Of a stretch of 64,000 nt of DNA, positions 46,224 through 58,747 are shown piece by piece (position 1 is the first letter of the stretch; each line of letters begins with the position of its first letter). The notes under the pieces were generated by a model. The model was not told where the DNA came from and made no database searches. It saw only the letters and a list, made by a program, of their open reading frames with translations. The DNA is from Parachlorella kessleri. Lineage: Eukaryota; Chlorophyta; Trebouxiophyceae; Chlorellales; Chlorellaceae. The position numbers were made by a program, and so were the translations under genes. Where the stretch lies: NCBI GenBank assembly GCA_001598975.1, contig BBXU01000533.1, positions 26,004 through 90,003 on the forward strand, given 5' to 3'.

Positions 46224-49200
46224 ATGATCCGGAGGAAGATTGAGGGGCACGAGGATGCAGTCTTATGCTGCCATGCCATCCCTGGCAACTTGCTTGTATC
46301 TGGCGGAGAGGTGGGAACAGTTGTTATTTCTGTGCCAACGGTTGGTCCCAAACTGTTAACCGTGCAGCTTGGAGGCCAGCGCTCGGAGCGAGCTAGCGAC
46401 AACCCCTGCATGTGATATGTGCGTGCGCAGGACGCCCGGCTATGCTACACAGACTTGAGCAGCTTCAACAGTGTAGGCAGGCTACGGCAGTCATATGGCG
46501 ACGCTGTCACCTCGGTGTGCAGCAGCCCAGCGCAAGAGCACCTGCTGTATGCCAGCGCTGGGCAAGCTGTGTTGGCGCTGGACCTCCGCAAGGTGCTGTC
46601 TTTGATTACTAATAGGCTGCTACAGGCCTGCAGTGGCCTGTCTTGCTGGCATTGCTGCCGTGGATACTCCGCGGAAAAGGGGCCTGCCACCTGGTGCATG
46701 CTCACTTGCAACATGTTGGCCTGCACGGCCTTGGGTGTGCTGCAATAGGCCAAGGCTGGCGTGCTGGCTACTCATCGCCAGTGCTGATCTGTACCAAAGA
46801 TGAAGCCATTGAGAAAAGTACTGGGCTGCGGGAGAGGTTAGACATTGGCGCTTGGCATGGTTGATCTTTCGTGTGTCCTGGGATGTGCAGAGCCTGGGGA
46901 AAGAAGCCATATGCGACACATGGGCTGTGAACCAGGATGAGATTAACCACACAGCAGGTATATGCGCCAGACAGCCAAGGAGGCAGCAGAGCAATGCCTT
47001 GGCACCTGGTCATGCAAGGCAGTGGCTGACTCTTCTTGAAACGTCATGTTAAGGGCTTTTGCAAACTGGCTTGCAGTCAACCGGCAAGGGAGCTGGCTGG
47101 CAGCAGCTGATGACTCTGGGGAGGTACAGGTCAGCTGTTGTCGGTGGTCGCCCTTGGCATTTGTACAATGTGCACTATACTTGCATTGCATAAGGTTATC
47201 AAGCACAGCCAGGGTTGTGACACAACCACCAATCAAGCGGTGACATGGACTGGCTCCGACAGGAACAGAGCCTCAAATGAGCCCAGGTTGCTGCTACTGG
47301 CAAGGGGGCAGCTGGCAACTGTCAGCATTGGTGCATTTTCCCAATCTCATGCTAATCCAGTTCCCACAACATCTTGCATTGGGGCGCAACCGGCTCCATA
47401 CGGTTTTTTAGCCTCTGCTCTGACTTACTCTACTGCCTGCTCTCTGGATATTTCAGGTGATCAACCTGCAAGAACCGCGGGACCCCTCAGGCAGGCTGGC
47501 CTACAAGACCTTGCGCAGGGGCCACAGCAACATCTGCAGTGCGGTCTGCTTCCGGCCACACAGGTAGTATGTTATGTCTTGGTGTGGCGTGATGTGCTGT
47601 GGGAGTCATGTGGCAGCCTGTCCTGGTGATTAAACAGGTGGTGGATAGCCATGCATATGCTGCCTGCAGCACTTCAGGGCCCTCCTCCGCACCCACACCT
47701 TCCCCATCTCACTCTAATTTTCTCCCCACGTGCCGTCTTGTGGAACAGCTAGGTTGCGGCGTTTCCTGCATGTGCCTTTACAATGATGCGCTGCCGGCAT
47801 GGGCATTTGCTGCTACATTGTCATGTGCTGCTGCGGCATGTCCTTCCAGTCGGGTGCAGCAGTATTGTCCTGGCTGGCAAAGCTTCTCATTTTATTTTAA
47901 CCTACTTATTTGCTCAGGTTACTCATCTATTTGTACTTAATTTACCTCGGTGTGCTACATCATCTTGCCGTGCTGCTTGACTGCAGGCCCTGGGAGCTGC
48001 TCTCAGGTGGTTTGGACTCCACGGTGCTTAGGTGGGACTTCAACCGGCTTAGGGCCCAGCAGAGCTGGGACTTCAATGCCGAGGCAGCCGCCGCAGGAGG
48101 TGGGCAGGAAGGCCGGCTGCTTGTTGATGGGTGTTAACTCGCATTGCTGACGTCCTGTTCGGGCTGCAGCAGTGGCAAGCATGCCTGGGGTGACACTGTC
48201 TACTGTGTCTCCCTGGGGTGAGTGTGCACACCTTCGCACGTGCGCGGTAGGGAGAGTCCATTGCTCTGACAAGGGCACGTGTGGGACACAACCTTTGTCA
48301 CCAGAGGCAGAGTGGCTTCTGCGGCTGGTGTGGGCTTTGAGCCACGTTTTATGGTATGCGTTTTGTGATGCTCGTCTCAGCTCCTCTTAACGAGGTGCTG
48401 CCCTCCACCACTCTGCACAAGCTGTCATTTCTCCTGGCCCTCAGATTGTACTAGCCTTGACCCGTTGCAGGCCAGATGTTCAACCCTCCCATGGTTCACT
48501 CGGTGGTGGTTCCCGACACAGACGACCGCAGCCTGTGTCGGCTCATGGCAGTAGCCAGGGGCGATGGCTACATATCTGTGTATGACGTTGACAGCAAGAT
48601 CAGCCTGCCCACCAAGTTAACTCCCAAGGTCAGCAGCAGCAGCAGCAATGGCAAGAGCAGCAGGAAGGGAGCTGTTTTGACAGAAAGTACAGGCGGCAAG
48701 AGCAAGGCCAGGCGGAGCAGTGGCAGCAGGCGCAGTGAGCAGACAGTTGTGGCACCCAGCAAGGCCAAAGCGGGCGCTGTACCTGGGACGAGCGACACCA
48801 GTGCGGTTGCACAGCCCCCTGCCCTTACAACGCCACCAGCAACCTCAGCAGCAGCTCCCGCAGCAGCAACAGAGGCAGCTGGCGTGGCTGCTGGTAGGGT
48901 GCCCGTGGCCCCAGGAAGGCTGTGCCTCCTGGGCAGGGAGCAGGGTGGCCACACAGCGGCAGTCAACTGCCTGGCTTTTGCATGCGGCTCCACTTGGCAG
49001 CGGCTGCTGTCGGCCGGCAATGATGGCCGGCTGCTGATGTGGGACTGGCAGGCAGCGGCTGAGGAGCAGGGGAGCAGTACCTGGCCTCGGGCCGGTGCAG
49101 CAGCAGCAGAAGCAGGAGCAGCTGGACCGGAAGAGATTAGAGGCAGGGATGCTGAGAGGGAGGAAGCTGCAGAGCCAGGCCGCGGGAGCAGCAACAGCAG

Positions 49201-49420
49201 CGTTGTTAGAGAGGCTGAGGCGGCTGAAACAGACGGGCCGCCAGCTGCATCGAGAGGCAGGCCTGCTGGACAGGAGGCAGCAGGGGCGCGGACAGCTGTG
49301 GTGGCGGATGTAAAGCATGGCCGCAAAATTAATTGGGTATGCAGTTGTGAGCCTACGGGAGGCTACAATGTGTTTGTTGCTGACGTAACCCGGCGCATGA
49401 CCGCTATGGCCCTGTTCTAA
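46224..49420 (+). CDS. WDR53-like WD40 repeat protein, 512 residues, 7 exons
   Basis: Exons 46224-46310, 46431-46592, 46891-46957, 47077-47129, 47457-47563, 47987-48099, 48471-49420 (513 codons). Segments line up in order with animal WDR53: GHEDAVLCCHAIPGNLLVSG, DAVTSVCSSPAQEHLLYAS, SWLAAADDSGEVQ, YKTLRRGHSNICSAVCFRP, LLSGGLDSTVLRWDF, GHTAAVNCLAFACGSTWQRL, NDGRLLMWDW, and the closing GRKINWV....YNVFVADVTR. A seven-blade propeller is expected. Two long Ser/Ala/Lys-rich inserts in the last exon (about 48626-48895 and 49060-49300) sit between blades. WDR53 proteins are thought to be substrate receptors of CUL4-DDB1 ubiquitin ligases; the DWD box is not clear here. The start was set by alignment to the animal N-terminus; ATG at 46161 is an in-frame alternative. 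Confidence 0.88.
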
Positions 49421-50310
49421 CTTGTGAGGATATTGCAAGTTCAAATGCAGCATAACCTTCTGTATCCAAGAAAGTGTTTACTTGTGTAGTCCTCTTTACA
49501 GCACGTATTCAAGCATACTGGTTTGGTGATAGTGGAAAGAATACTTAGCAGACAGCCGACCCCTTCACCGCTTTTCTCACTAGCACCCGCCACTGATCAA
49601 CAGCATCAGCGAGCGTGGAAGCTCCTCCCACGATGGGAAAACAGGTGCTATACTCGAAACTCTCTTTCCTATGTGGTTTCTGTAGCAGGTGACACCCCCC
49701 AACATATCCATGCATACAAGCAAATCTGCCAAAAGTGCCATTGAGATATGCCTGGCGCCATCCAGAAGGCTAGGCTATGTCCATCTTAGGCAAGCCAAAG
49801 TAGAGGCCTATGAAGATCGGTGCAAAAAAATACGCACAAAATGGCAAAACTGTCTGGCCTGAAAGTACCTCACAGATTGGATAGTACTTGATAGTAGAAA
49901 TAACTGCACCTCTGCTGCGCGGCTTGATGACTGCCTAGGACTACCTGCACGCTCGCACAACCAAGGGCCACACAGACCTCCACTAAAGTACAAGCCCTGG
50001 TATGCTTTCACCTCTCAGCAGCCAGAAGAATCGACAATGTTCTAGAAAGCACTTGCAGCTCAGTTGACACTACTTTTAACCACGGGTTTTGTTCTTGTGA
50101 CTGGCAGCAGCAACAGCATAGCTCCCCTACATACCATAACGGCATTCTGGCCCTCTAAAGGCCAGTTGTGGGCCAAGGCCTAGGGACCAAGACCCTGCCG
50201 GGTGCGAGGCTCAGTGAAACTGTAGTTGCAGCTTGTCTCGCGGCGTCGGTGGTGGGGTGACTCCGCCGTCAGTCCCCATGGCCCTCAATTCAAGGGTCAG
50301 CTGGCTTACC
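49421..50310. other. Gap after the WDR53-like gene
   Basis: 3' side of the WDR53-like gene and 3' side of a doubtful minus-strand gene. No feature seen apart from short frames. Confidence 0.35.
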
Positions 50311-50832
50311 CTAGGTGACCCAAGCGCTACGGTGCTGCAGCTGTGTACCTGCAGCGGCGCCCGCTGGCCAGGGACGCTGTGCAGCACTTCTAGCGCCGCC
50401 GCGGCGGCGGCGGCGGCAGCGTCTGCGGCAAGGCCTCCATGGTCTAGTGCCGCGGCGGTGGGAGTGATGGGAGCCAGGGCTGCTGCTTGAGGTGAACGTG
50501 GCTCCGGTGGGAGGCGGGGGGATGTAGGGTGTAAGCCGGCGCTTAACTTGCAAACGGTTGGCCCGGCCCTTGGACTCTCTGCAGCTACCACAGAGATGGA
50601 GGCCGTGATATTGCTGTTGGGAACCACATCAAATAAAAGTTTATGCCACCGCCGGCATGTGCGGATCATGGCCGCCAAAAGGCAGGCCGGCGTGGCAGCC
50701 AGCTGGCTTTGACAACTCGCCTGCCTCCTCCAGAAGCTTGGCAGCCCTGGCCAAGACTGCGTTGGCCTTGGCTGTCAGCTCTCGGGCTGTCAACTCTCGG
50801 AACTGTTGAACAGTGCCGTCTAAGCCTGCCAT
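50311..50832 (-). CDS. Doubtful small two-exon gene
   Basis: A good start (ATG at 50832) opens a helical N-terminus (VQQFRELTARELTAKANAVL, ARAAKLLEEAG). Unspliced it stops after 63 residues (at about 50641). If the donor at GCGA|GTTGTC is joined to the TGCAG acceptor near 50580, the frame continues as SKGRANRLQVKRRLTPYIPP, ends at 50311 after an Arg/Ala-rich tail, and gives roughly 130 residues. In the other frame a GCG repeat codes a poly-Ala run. I recognise neither version; the helical start is the best evidence that something is translated. Confidence 0.33.
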
Positions 50833-51645
50833 GTGCTTCCTACAGCAGCTCTTGCGCGGTTGTAAAGATAAAAGTATACTTGTCCACTGTACCGCAAAAC
50901 TCCGAAACAGAAGGAAAGCTCCAACATAGAGTACACGAGGGTACTGCCGCGGGCCCCTTCCCATCCCTTTCGTTTTGTACCTGCGTCTATTGTCAATGCG
51001 CATCCTTCCTAAGTTGTTGTTGTTGGCTCAGTTCGAAGCATCCAACCTTCCTGCAGCAAGCCTCCGCCAGCCGGTGTAAGACTCGTACTTCGCAACCCGC
51101 TCTATACCGTTCCGTCAAAGCTAGGACGGCGCCGCCTCCCTATTACAGTTGCAAATTTTAGGAGTGTATGGTGTTGCTGGAGAGTCACCATGACACTGCA
51201 TGACCGGAGGTAGGTCATCTTCTCTTGACGAAGTCCTTGCCACTAATCTCACTGTCCTCAGCCGATCCGATATCAATCACTACCTCAGCCGTTCCGCGGT
51301 TGCTGGAGTGGTCCAGGACCATGGGTTCCCCAGCACACAACTCGTTTCGGCTACCCCGGAAGCTTTAAAATGGGTTATTACACAGAGTAGACTAGGTGCC
51401 ATGCCATGCAAAGGGCACTGACTGACCATAGCGTAAACGGGCGCTCATGGGGCGCTTTGGCAGAGCACTCGCAGCAGGCCCGCTCGAACGCTCCCATGGC
51501 GGAGGCTTTCTCCAACCTGGGCCTCTGATTTGCCAGCGATCACCAGCAAGCACACTAAGTGAGCGCAACAGGATCCCACTCGTTGGCTGCCCTTTGCGGA
51601 GGTCTGACGCAGCGCGCGTGAATTTTGGAAGGGGAGCCTACCGCC
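50833..51645. other. Divergent region upstream of the secreted LRR gene
   Basis: Promoter space for the small minus gene and for the LRR gene starting at 51646. Open frames here lack any domain. Confidence 0.35.
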
Positions 51646-54420
51646 ATGGGCTACAAGTGCGCAGTCACGCTGCTGGCGCTATATGGCCTGCTGGGGCTGG
51701 CCACAGCTTTCACAAAGCCTGACCAACGTAAGCAAGCAGTCGGACCAGGGCCAGTGGTGTTAGCTGAGCTTGGCTTGCAGGTTGCTCCCGTCTCGCACCG
51801 CAAGCGAGGGCTGAATGATCCACCTGGGCTATTTGGTGCAGTGGAGCTCCTACAGCAGTTCAGGGACGCCATGCTGGCCAGGCCTGGCCAGCAGAACTGG
51901 TCCAAGGCACTGGCCAGCTGGAAGTGCCCCACAGGACCAGGCGGCGCATGCGACCCTTGCGGCACGGTAGGCTCCACCATAAGCATGGTATAAGCCTAGC
52001 ATTTACAATCGTGGCCGCACCTGCTGAGGCCCTCCTGTGTGTGTCTTATCTATGGCGATCGTCACCAAGGTGCGCTGTGGCAGTCTGGACGCTGGTGTGC
52101 ATGCAAGCAAAGCATGCACAGCGGGGAAGGACAATGGCCGTAGCGCTGCAAACATGCAGGATTCCTGGGGCAACTGGGAGCATCTGGGCTGCCGCGGGCC
52201 ACGGATGACGTACACGAAAGATGTTGTGCCGGGGGATGGCTCTGTCACCAACATCCACATTACAGGTACAGGCTGCATGCAGTGCCTAGTAGGTTGTGTC
52301 TGTCTGCTGCCAGCAACCCGCCCGTAGGGTTGAGCTAGCGCCTGAGATAAGCTGCAGCTGGTTCTCTTGCTCTCAGCCTGCCCACCCTGAGTCACGTGTG
52401 ACTACATCGTGCTAGCTGCTGCTTGAAGACTCCTATCCTTGCCTGCCGGGTCGCCTAATGGCAAAATGCATCTATGTATGGGCTTCCATTATGAGTCATG
52501 CGTTTGCGCATGGCCGTCCACCTGTTTGCAGACTATAGCATAGAGGGCCCTATTCCTGAGGAGCTATGTCATTTTGACAAACTGACCGTAAGCACCCATG
52601 CGGAAGCCCGCCATGTTGGGGACAAGAAGGGACATTTCAGGCCGCTGTGCTGGAGAGGCTGCTGTGCTCAAACCAAGCCATCCTGTGTGTGCTGTGCCGA
52701 CCAGGGCATGGGAGGGCGTGGCCCACCTGCAGCATGCCTGTCCGACGGATGCAGTGGCAAATCCCACTGCAGCGGTAATAGCAAGCGAGATTGCTGCTGC
52801 GGAGGGTTTCAAGTGACGCTGGTAGTCAGGTGCCGCAGGAATTTGATGTGGATGGCGGGCGCTTGAATGGTTCCATCCCAACCTGGTTTGCCACCTGCTT
52901 CCCTAGGCTGAGGGAGATTGACCTCTCCTACAACTGGGTGAGCGACTCTGTAAGGGCGGTTGCGCTGTCCCTGCTGTGCCGCAGTCGGTGCACACTGCCG
53001 CGAGTCTTCAGTAGCGGGAGCACGGCTTGGCGGCATGCATACATGCGTGACAGCACCAGCTGAACACATCTGGAGGCGGGGCGGTGGACAGTCCTTACAA
53101 GCTCATGTGGAAGCTGTGGCCATATGGACTTGTGCATGGACTGTCGTACTTACTGGCTTGCCTGGCTGCAGCTCACTGGCACCATCCCTGAGGAGCTTGC
53201 CAACGTGAAGACCCTGGAACAGCTGAAGATGGAGCACAACCAGCTTACAGGTGGGGCTTCCCTGCATCGCATGTGCTCCTACTTTCCTGGGCTCCGCTTT
53301 GCACCAGTGAGGGGCAAGAGCCATCTGCGGTGGTCACAAGCAGGCAGAGCAAGCAGTGGAGTTGCTGCCAGGAGCTGCCAATACCTTTGAATGCATTTTG
53401 CTGGCTGGTTGATGATGACAGGTGCAGGCAGGCTGTGGTCCCTTGTTGAGTTGCCTCCCTTTTCAAGCATGCCCTGGTCCACCAACATTGCTTGTGCCTG
53501 GTTGCTTGTAACACCATGGACCACTCCCCTCTGCTTGCCTCTCCATCAGGAGTCATAATGACACACTCAGCGGTGTTTACTGTCTGGCCTCGCGCAGCCC
53601 GGCATGCATATCTTGCCTCCCGATGCAGCACCCGACTCCCCTTTGCATGGCTGCTTCTATTTGAACTGCAACTTGGGTGATAACTATTCTCTGGCATGCA
53701 GGCACTGTTCCGGCCGACCTGGGCTCCCTGGACCGTCTCAACTGGCTGCGTGTCGCCGACAATCAGCTGCAAGGCACTATCCCCCAGGCGCTGAGCAAGA
53801 CGGCCCCGCACCTGTCGCAGCTGCAGATCGGCGGCAACGACCTCAGCGGCAATCTGTACATGCTGGCAGAGCACCACCTGGTGAATTTTGATGGGGAGGA
53901 CAATCGGCAGCTGTGCGGCATGGTGAGTTCTGCTCAATGGTTTAGCTGTGCGGCATGGTGAGTCCTGCTTGATGGTTTGTTGGTAAAGCCGTGGGCATAG
54001 CACCACTTGCTGGTAGAGCACCCTGGTGGTTGTGACGGGCGGCATGATGACCCGACAGTGCAGGTTACCACCGGTCACCTCCCTGTCAATACCTCAGCCA
54101 GTCTGTGCCTCAGCAGGCATAACTGGCCTGCTGTGCTCACTGCAACTCCGCATTGGTAGTCATGTATCGCCGCCGGGGGCATGGAGCATCCCTCACAAGC
54201 CCCCTGCCAAACAGGTTAGCACCTGCAGGTCGCACTCTCCATGCGGCCCTTGCCATCTCCATATCAGTTGTGATAGTAGTCATGGGATGCCATGCGCTGG
54301 TGCCTCCTGCAGGTCCCTGTGGGCGCCCGCTTTGCCCACGGCTTCAACCCCTACAACACCCGCCTGGGTCTGCCCTGCCCAGAGGAGGTGGAGAAGGGCT
54401 GGGAAGACTTGTCCGGCTAG
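51646..54420 (+). CDS. Secreted leucine-rich-repeat protein, 329 residues, 7 exons
   Basis: Exons 51646-51966, 52160-52265, 52532-52587, 52839-52937, 53172-53250, 53702-53922, 54313-54420 (330 codons). Signal peptide (TLLALYGLLGLATAF), an LRR N-cap (LLQQFRDAMLARPGQQNW, CP..PGGACDPC), then plant-type LRRs: GDGSVTNIHIT, GPIPEELCHF, GSIPTWFATCF, GTIPEELANV, GTVPADLGSL, GTIPQALSKT. It ends in a short tail (GARFAHGFNPYNTRLGLPC) with no membrane helix or GPI-like end, so it is likely secreted or wall-bound. A possible intron in exon 1 (donor after 51727) is rejected because the acceptor breaks frame while reading straight through is open. The exon 6 donor is present twice in a 35-bp tandem repeat. 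Confidence 0.85.
53909..53975 (+). repeat. 35-bp tandem copy of a splice donor in the secreted LRR gene
   Basis: AGCTGTGCGGCATGGTGAGT occurs at 53909 and 53944, each followed by (T/C)CTGCT.(A/G)ATGGTTT. Using the second donor would add 35 nt and shift the frame. Confidence 0.85.
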
Positions 54421-55722
54421 AAACCGTGAACCACCTGCAATACAATCCGCCAGCAGAATGGTCTTCGACTGCTGTGGTCCAGCTTTGCCTTACAGTGGCC
54501 CGCCTTGTGGGCTGGTCATGCTCTGAATAACTGCAATGGGACACACTTGCTCGTCTGTGGCAGCCTGCATTGTAGTCTGGTATGCTTTAAATCATTCGGA
54601 CACAACTGCTCGCCTGTGGCTGCCCTGGTTTGGGGAGGGATTGAGGAAGAAATTTTGGGCTGGTAGACAGTTCTTCCTGGTGTTGATGAGTTGGACTACC
54701 CTTCGCCGTGCAAGTTCTGGTGGTGACGATTACCACGAGCATCAAGTTGGACAACGATTCTGTCGGTGTCTTGTTCCATGGCAGGAGTTCTTAACCACTG
54801 GGCATGTCTGCCTACTGAGTCGCTGCTGCGACAGACCTCAAGTTGGGTTGGCTGGTCTTGCACACCGTGTTTTCCTGGGTGCCAGTGGCGGCTACTGTAC
54901 GGTCGAACACTCACTCGCATGGAGTTCTATGGGATTCGCCTGAGGCTCTCGCTCTGTCTGCTACTAACAAAGTGTCAGAGTCCAAACCTTTGCCACTGGA
55001 CCTCCAAGGCGTCCAAAGCCGCACCCGCCAGGTTTTCGGAGCATGCTCAGCACGGCTGAAGGAGTCTTGCTTAATTGGGATGAAGGCTGAGGTCAAACGA
55101 GTTGCCCTTGAGAGCCGCCTGCAAAAGAGACGCTACACTTCACGTCGGGATGCTGCCGCTAGCAGTATACGCTGTCCTTGCGTTCGGCTGGATTCAGGGC
55201 TTGGCTTTCGTTTGGAGGTACGTGCACAGTGCACAGTGCATGCTTGCAACTTCTCAAAAGTGGGACGTTTTCAAGGTTTGACGGAGTATGGGCGTGGGTG
55301 CATGTCGTCCACCTGGGAAGCAGCCATCATGCATTCAGGGTTGAGGAGCGCGTCTGGCGAGGCTTTCCAGCATGCTGTTGCAATACCTCCCTAAACTGAG
55401 TATCCTCAGTGACAAGAGTTACAGAGAGGGTTGAGACGTCGGTGTCCATGGCTGGGAGGCTGGGACAGGCTTGTGTAGCTGTAACCAGCAGTACGCCTGC
55501 CGCACCACTGGGTCCTCTTGAGCTTCACGCAGCTAGACTGTTCCCTGCAGTCAAGCTGCTCCATCCCTGCTTATGCTTAACCCAGGCTTATCACTGCCCT
55601 GCAGGCGTCCCACTTCCCAGCCGCTAACACTGGCTTTGGCTGCCGGATCGCTGGGTGAGGGCTCTCGTACATCGCTGCGTGTGCCGAAAGCTTCTCTCAG
55701 CTCGTAGCACGCATGACAAGAC
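54421..55722. other. 1.3-kb gap between two plus-strand genes
   Basis: Contains a 183-codon open frame (54843-55394 plus) without recognisable domain or splice context; I treat it as chance. Nothing else seen. Confidence 0.35.
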
Positions 55723-58700
55723 ATGACTGGGAACACCACAAAAGTCAAACTGCGAGGCAAGGGGGCTATTCGCACTGCGCGCCGGCTGGCTGTTACCGGC
55801 CTGGAGGGTAGGACAGCCCTTCTTTTCAGGTGCTTCCGGCCCTTGTTGGTGTTGACATGCTGATAAAAGAAATCCCTTCTACGGCTTCCCTGCAGGGCCG
55901 CCCGGCCTGCTGCTGGGCTACCGCCTTGCCTGCTTTGCTTGGGGACTGGGCCTGGGAGGCAACCAGCTGATGCGGGTCGGCCCCTGGCTACTTAGCTACG
56001 CCACCGTGTGGAGCTGGTGGCTGCTGACTCTTTACTTTGGGCTAGCCTCCGTTGTCAGCATCAAGGCGTTGGTGGTGCGGCGGCGGGAACGGGCAGGGAC
56101 AGCTCTGAAGGTAGGTTGGGGATGGCTTGCTGCTATCGTGGGGGATATACCAGGATCCCGCAAAAGGACAACAGAGCTGTGCCACCTGTCAGCCGAGAAT
56201 CTGCCATTGCCCTGTGCGGCCTTTCCCAGAATTGGTTTGCGAGTAAGTTGGGCATTTTACGTATACAAGGCACTGGAGTCATTTTCCAGGGCTGCCCACG
56301 GTGTGATCGGCTTTAGGGTGCTTGATGCGGTGATTGTTGCTTGGTGTAAACTCACGCGGTCTACTGAGTTGGCGCCCGTGGTTCATTGATTGAAGGGCCG
56401 AGTCCCCAGCACTTTGTCCCTAGCCTCGCTCAACAGCGAGTCGCCGGCACAGACCAAGCCTGTCAAGTCGGCGGGGAAGACTGTCCCTGGCGATGGCCCT
56501 ATCGGCGCGATGGTGTCGCCCAGTCTCAACAGCAGGCTTGAGAGCTCAGAGGAGGGCAGCATTGGCAGGCTGGAGCGTGCCATGTGGGCAATTTACCATG
56601 TGGCAGGGCCGGTGAGTTGGTCTATCATTCAGCTGGGCACTAGCCATGGACTTGCAGATCTTATCGTGGAAAGAGGAAAAGTTGGGGCGGGATGCATGTG
56701 GGAGAGCTGCCTTGTGGCCGGGACCCGGTGGGTGAGTGGGTAGGGAGCGGTGCGTGGCATGAGGCAGCATGCATTGCGTGCCTGCTGCATGGGGTCATGC
56801 CATGTGGCAGGATGGAGGGGAAAGGGCGTTTTGAGCAGGAGAGATGGGTGTGGCTGCTCCGTGCTCCTCACTGTCGAGGAGCAAGGAACTTGTGGGTGCT
56901 GGAAAGGATTCTATGTGACGGCGTGTAACAGCCCCATGAAGCTGGGTACATCGGCATTAGTCACAGTTTCTCCCCTCCCCCTACCCCCACTCCCACTGAC
57001 ACCGCCTCAGCAAGGTATCAAAGTCAGAATGGAGCCTGGCTAAGCAGTGCCGTCCCTCCCGCTGCCTTGGTGCAGATGACGCTCGTGATCGACTCGATGA
57101 CCTGGCTGGTGCTGATGCCCATGCTCATGGCCACCCCTGACCAGAAGCAGCGCGACTTCTTCTACCGCCAGCACCACAACTTTGAGTCCTACAACGTATG
57201 TTGGTGCTGGGAGTTGTAAGGGTGGGGGGACAGCATGGGTGCGCTGAGGTGTCCAGCTGGGATGGCAAGGTTGCTTGCTTTCTGCTGTCCCCGACGGACA
57301 GAGGTCCTTGGTGTAGACAGGCATGCGTGGCGTGGGGCACAGAACAAGGTTTGGAAGCAGCGACATGCGATATCCTCTGATGTGGCGAACGGTATACCTT
57401 GTGTGTACTTCCACAAATGTGGGCCCAACGGCATCTATAGGGGTTTCCAGGGGAGATGGCAGCGCCCCTCGGTGCTGACAGGGTCCCGACTGCAAGCTGT
57501 GCTGCTGCAGCAACACGGCTTTAATGCTGTGATGATTCTCGGGGAGCTGCTGCTCAACCGGCTACCCGTGGACTTCTTCCAGTCAGGCTGGCTAGCTCTC
57601 TGGTACGTGGCACGTTGCTCCTGAGACAGGCGTGCCGTTAAGCCCTGGGCAGTCAGACTGGCCGGAGGCCTGGCCACTCTCTGCTGCAGTCCGTCAGCCA
57701 TGCCTCCTTTGGCAAGCTCGCTTCATCGTTTCTTCATCGCATGAGACGGGATGGAGGACAGCAGCCTGCTGCACTTGGCTGTCTAGTAATGCTCCCTCCC
57801 TCTTACTCTTGCCTTGGTATCATGAGCACTGGCGGCGACTCCCTACTAGACTCTGTGTTGATGATAAGGTGTGGCGCCTGGCTGGAAAAAGCTACCACCA
57901 TGGGACAACACCGCGCTGGGAATGGTCGGTTTGGCCGTCCCTTCCCAGATCCCACCCAGTATATGGTTGTTCACTGGTTGCTCACTGGGCCTGTGCGCCT
58001 TGCTACTGCAGGGCCTCTCTGTATGCGGCCTGGAGCACTTTGTTCTTCTACATCCATGGCAGGCAAGTTGCCTACCTTGCTCGTGCGTGGCTGCCAAGCT
58101 CAGCCTAGGGTGTAGGTCTGGTGCCGCTCGTGGCAGGCAGCAGCAGAGCCTTTCCAGGCCTTGCGCTTGCAGCAATCCTTTTGAGAAGGCTGCAAGGTAG
58201 TGGTGCTATGCAGCACACTCGCCCGGTGCCGTCTGTGTCGCTCTGCAGCCTCAAGCTCTAGGTCAAAACATGTACTGATGTCTGACATGGTTGCTGCAGG
58301 TTTATCTACCCCTTCCTAGATGCCCACAAGCCATACGCGTGGCTGGCATACCTGGGCCTCTACAGTGTGCACTGGGCTGCCTTCCTGCTCTTCATGGGTC
58401 TGGCCAGGGCCAAGGAGTGGGTTGTTAGCAGGGTGGAGAGGAGGCCTGGAGCAAGCAGCTCCGCAGAGGCGCAGCCCCTGCTTGGCGGTAAGCAAACTAG
58501 TTGAAGGCGGCAGGGGCCACTTGGCAGCAAATGGCAAGTTGCGGTGGGCAGGGTGGCCCGGGCGCGGGGCTGGATGAGGGTGGTCGGCAATGTGGGGCGG
58601 GAGGGGTGTGAGCCCCTTGACAGGCAGGGGCAGCTGCTGGCAGGTAGGCAAGCACGCTAGGTGTATTGGTGTAGCTGACTGGTGCAGTTTGGTTTGTAGT

Positions 58701-58747
58701 CGTGCCGTGTTGCCCTTGCAGCAAAGGTGCACCCCGTGCAGTATTGA
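55723..58747 (+). CDS. Rolling-stone-like multi-pass membrane protein, 325 residues, 9 exons
   Basis: Exons 55723-55807, 55896-56110, 56230-56242, 56424-56611, 57076-57195, 57511-57602, 58012-58062, 58300-58487, 58722-58747 (326 codons). About seven helices: LLLGYRLACFAWGLGLGG, WWLLTLYFGLASVVS, MTLVIDSMTWLVLMPMLM, FNAVMILGELLLNRLPVDFF, LYAAWSTLFFYIHG and LAYLGLYSVHWAAFLLFM. HGFNAV..GELLLNR and YPFLDAHKPYAWLAYL match a plant family of unknown function and the animal Rolling stone/AIG1-like group. A Ser/Lys-rich cytosolic loop lies between helices 2 and 3. Exon 3 is a proposed 13-nt microexon, needed to keep frame; a weaker alternative is an acceptor near 56391. The intron after 58062 uses a GC donor (CAG|GCAAGT), forced by frame. 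No enzyme signature seen. Confidence 0.8.

Noticed and set aside
50211..50678. Ala-rich 155-codon minus frame
   Set aside because: Driven by a GCG repeat, and its start lies in a different frame from the better helical N-terminus at 50832.
54843..55394. 183-codon plus-strand frame
   Set aside because: No recognisable motif, GC-rich chance frame in a spacer.
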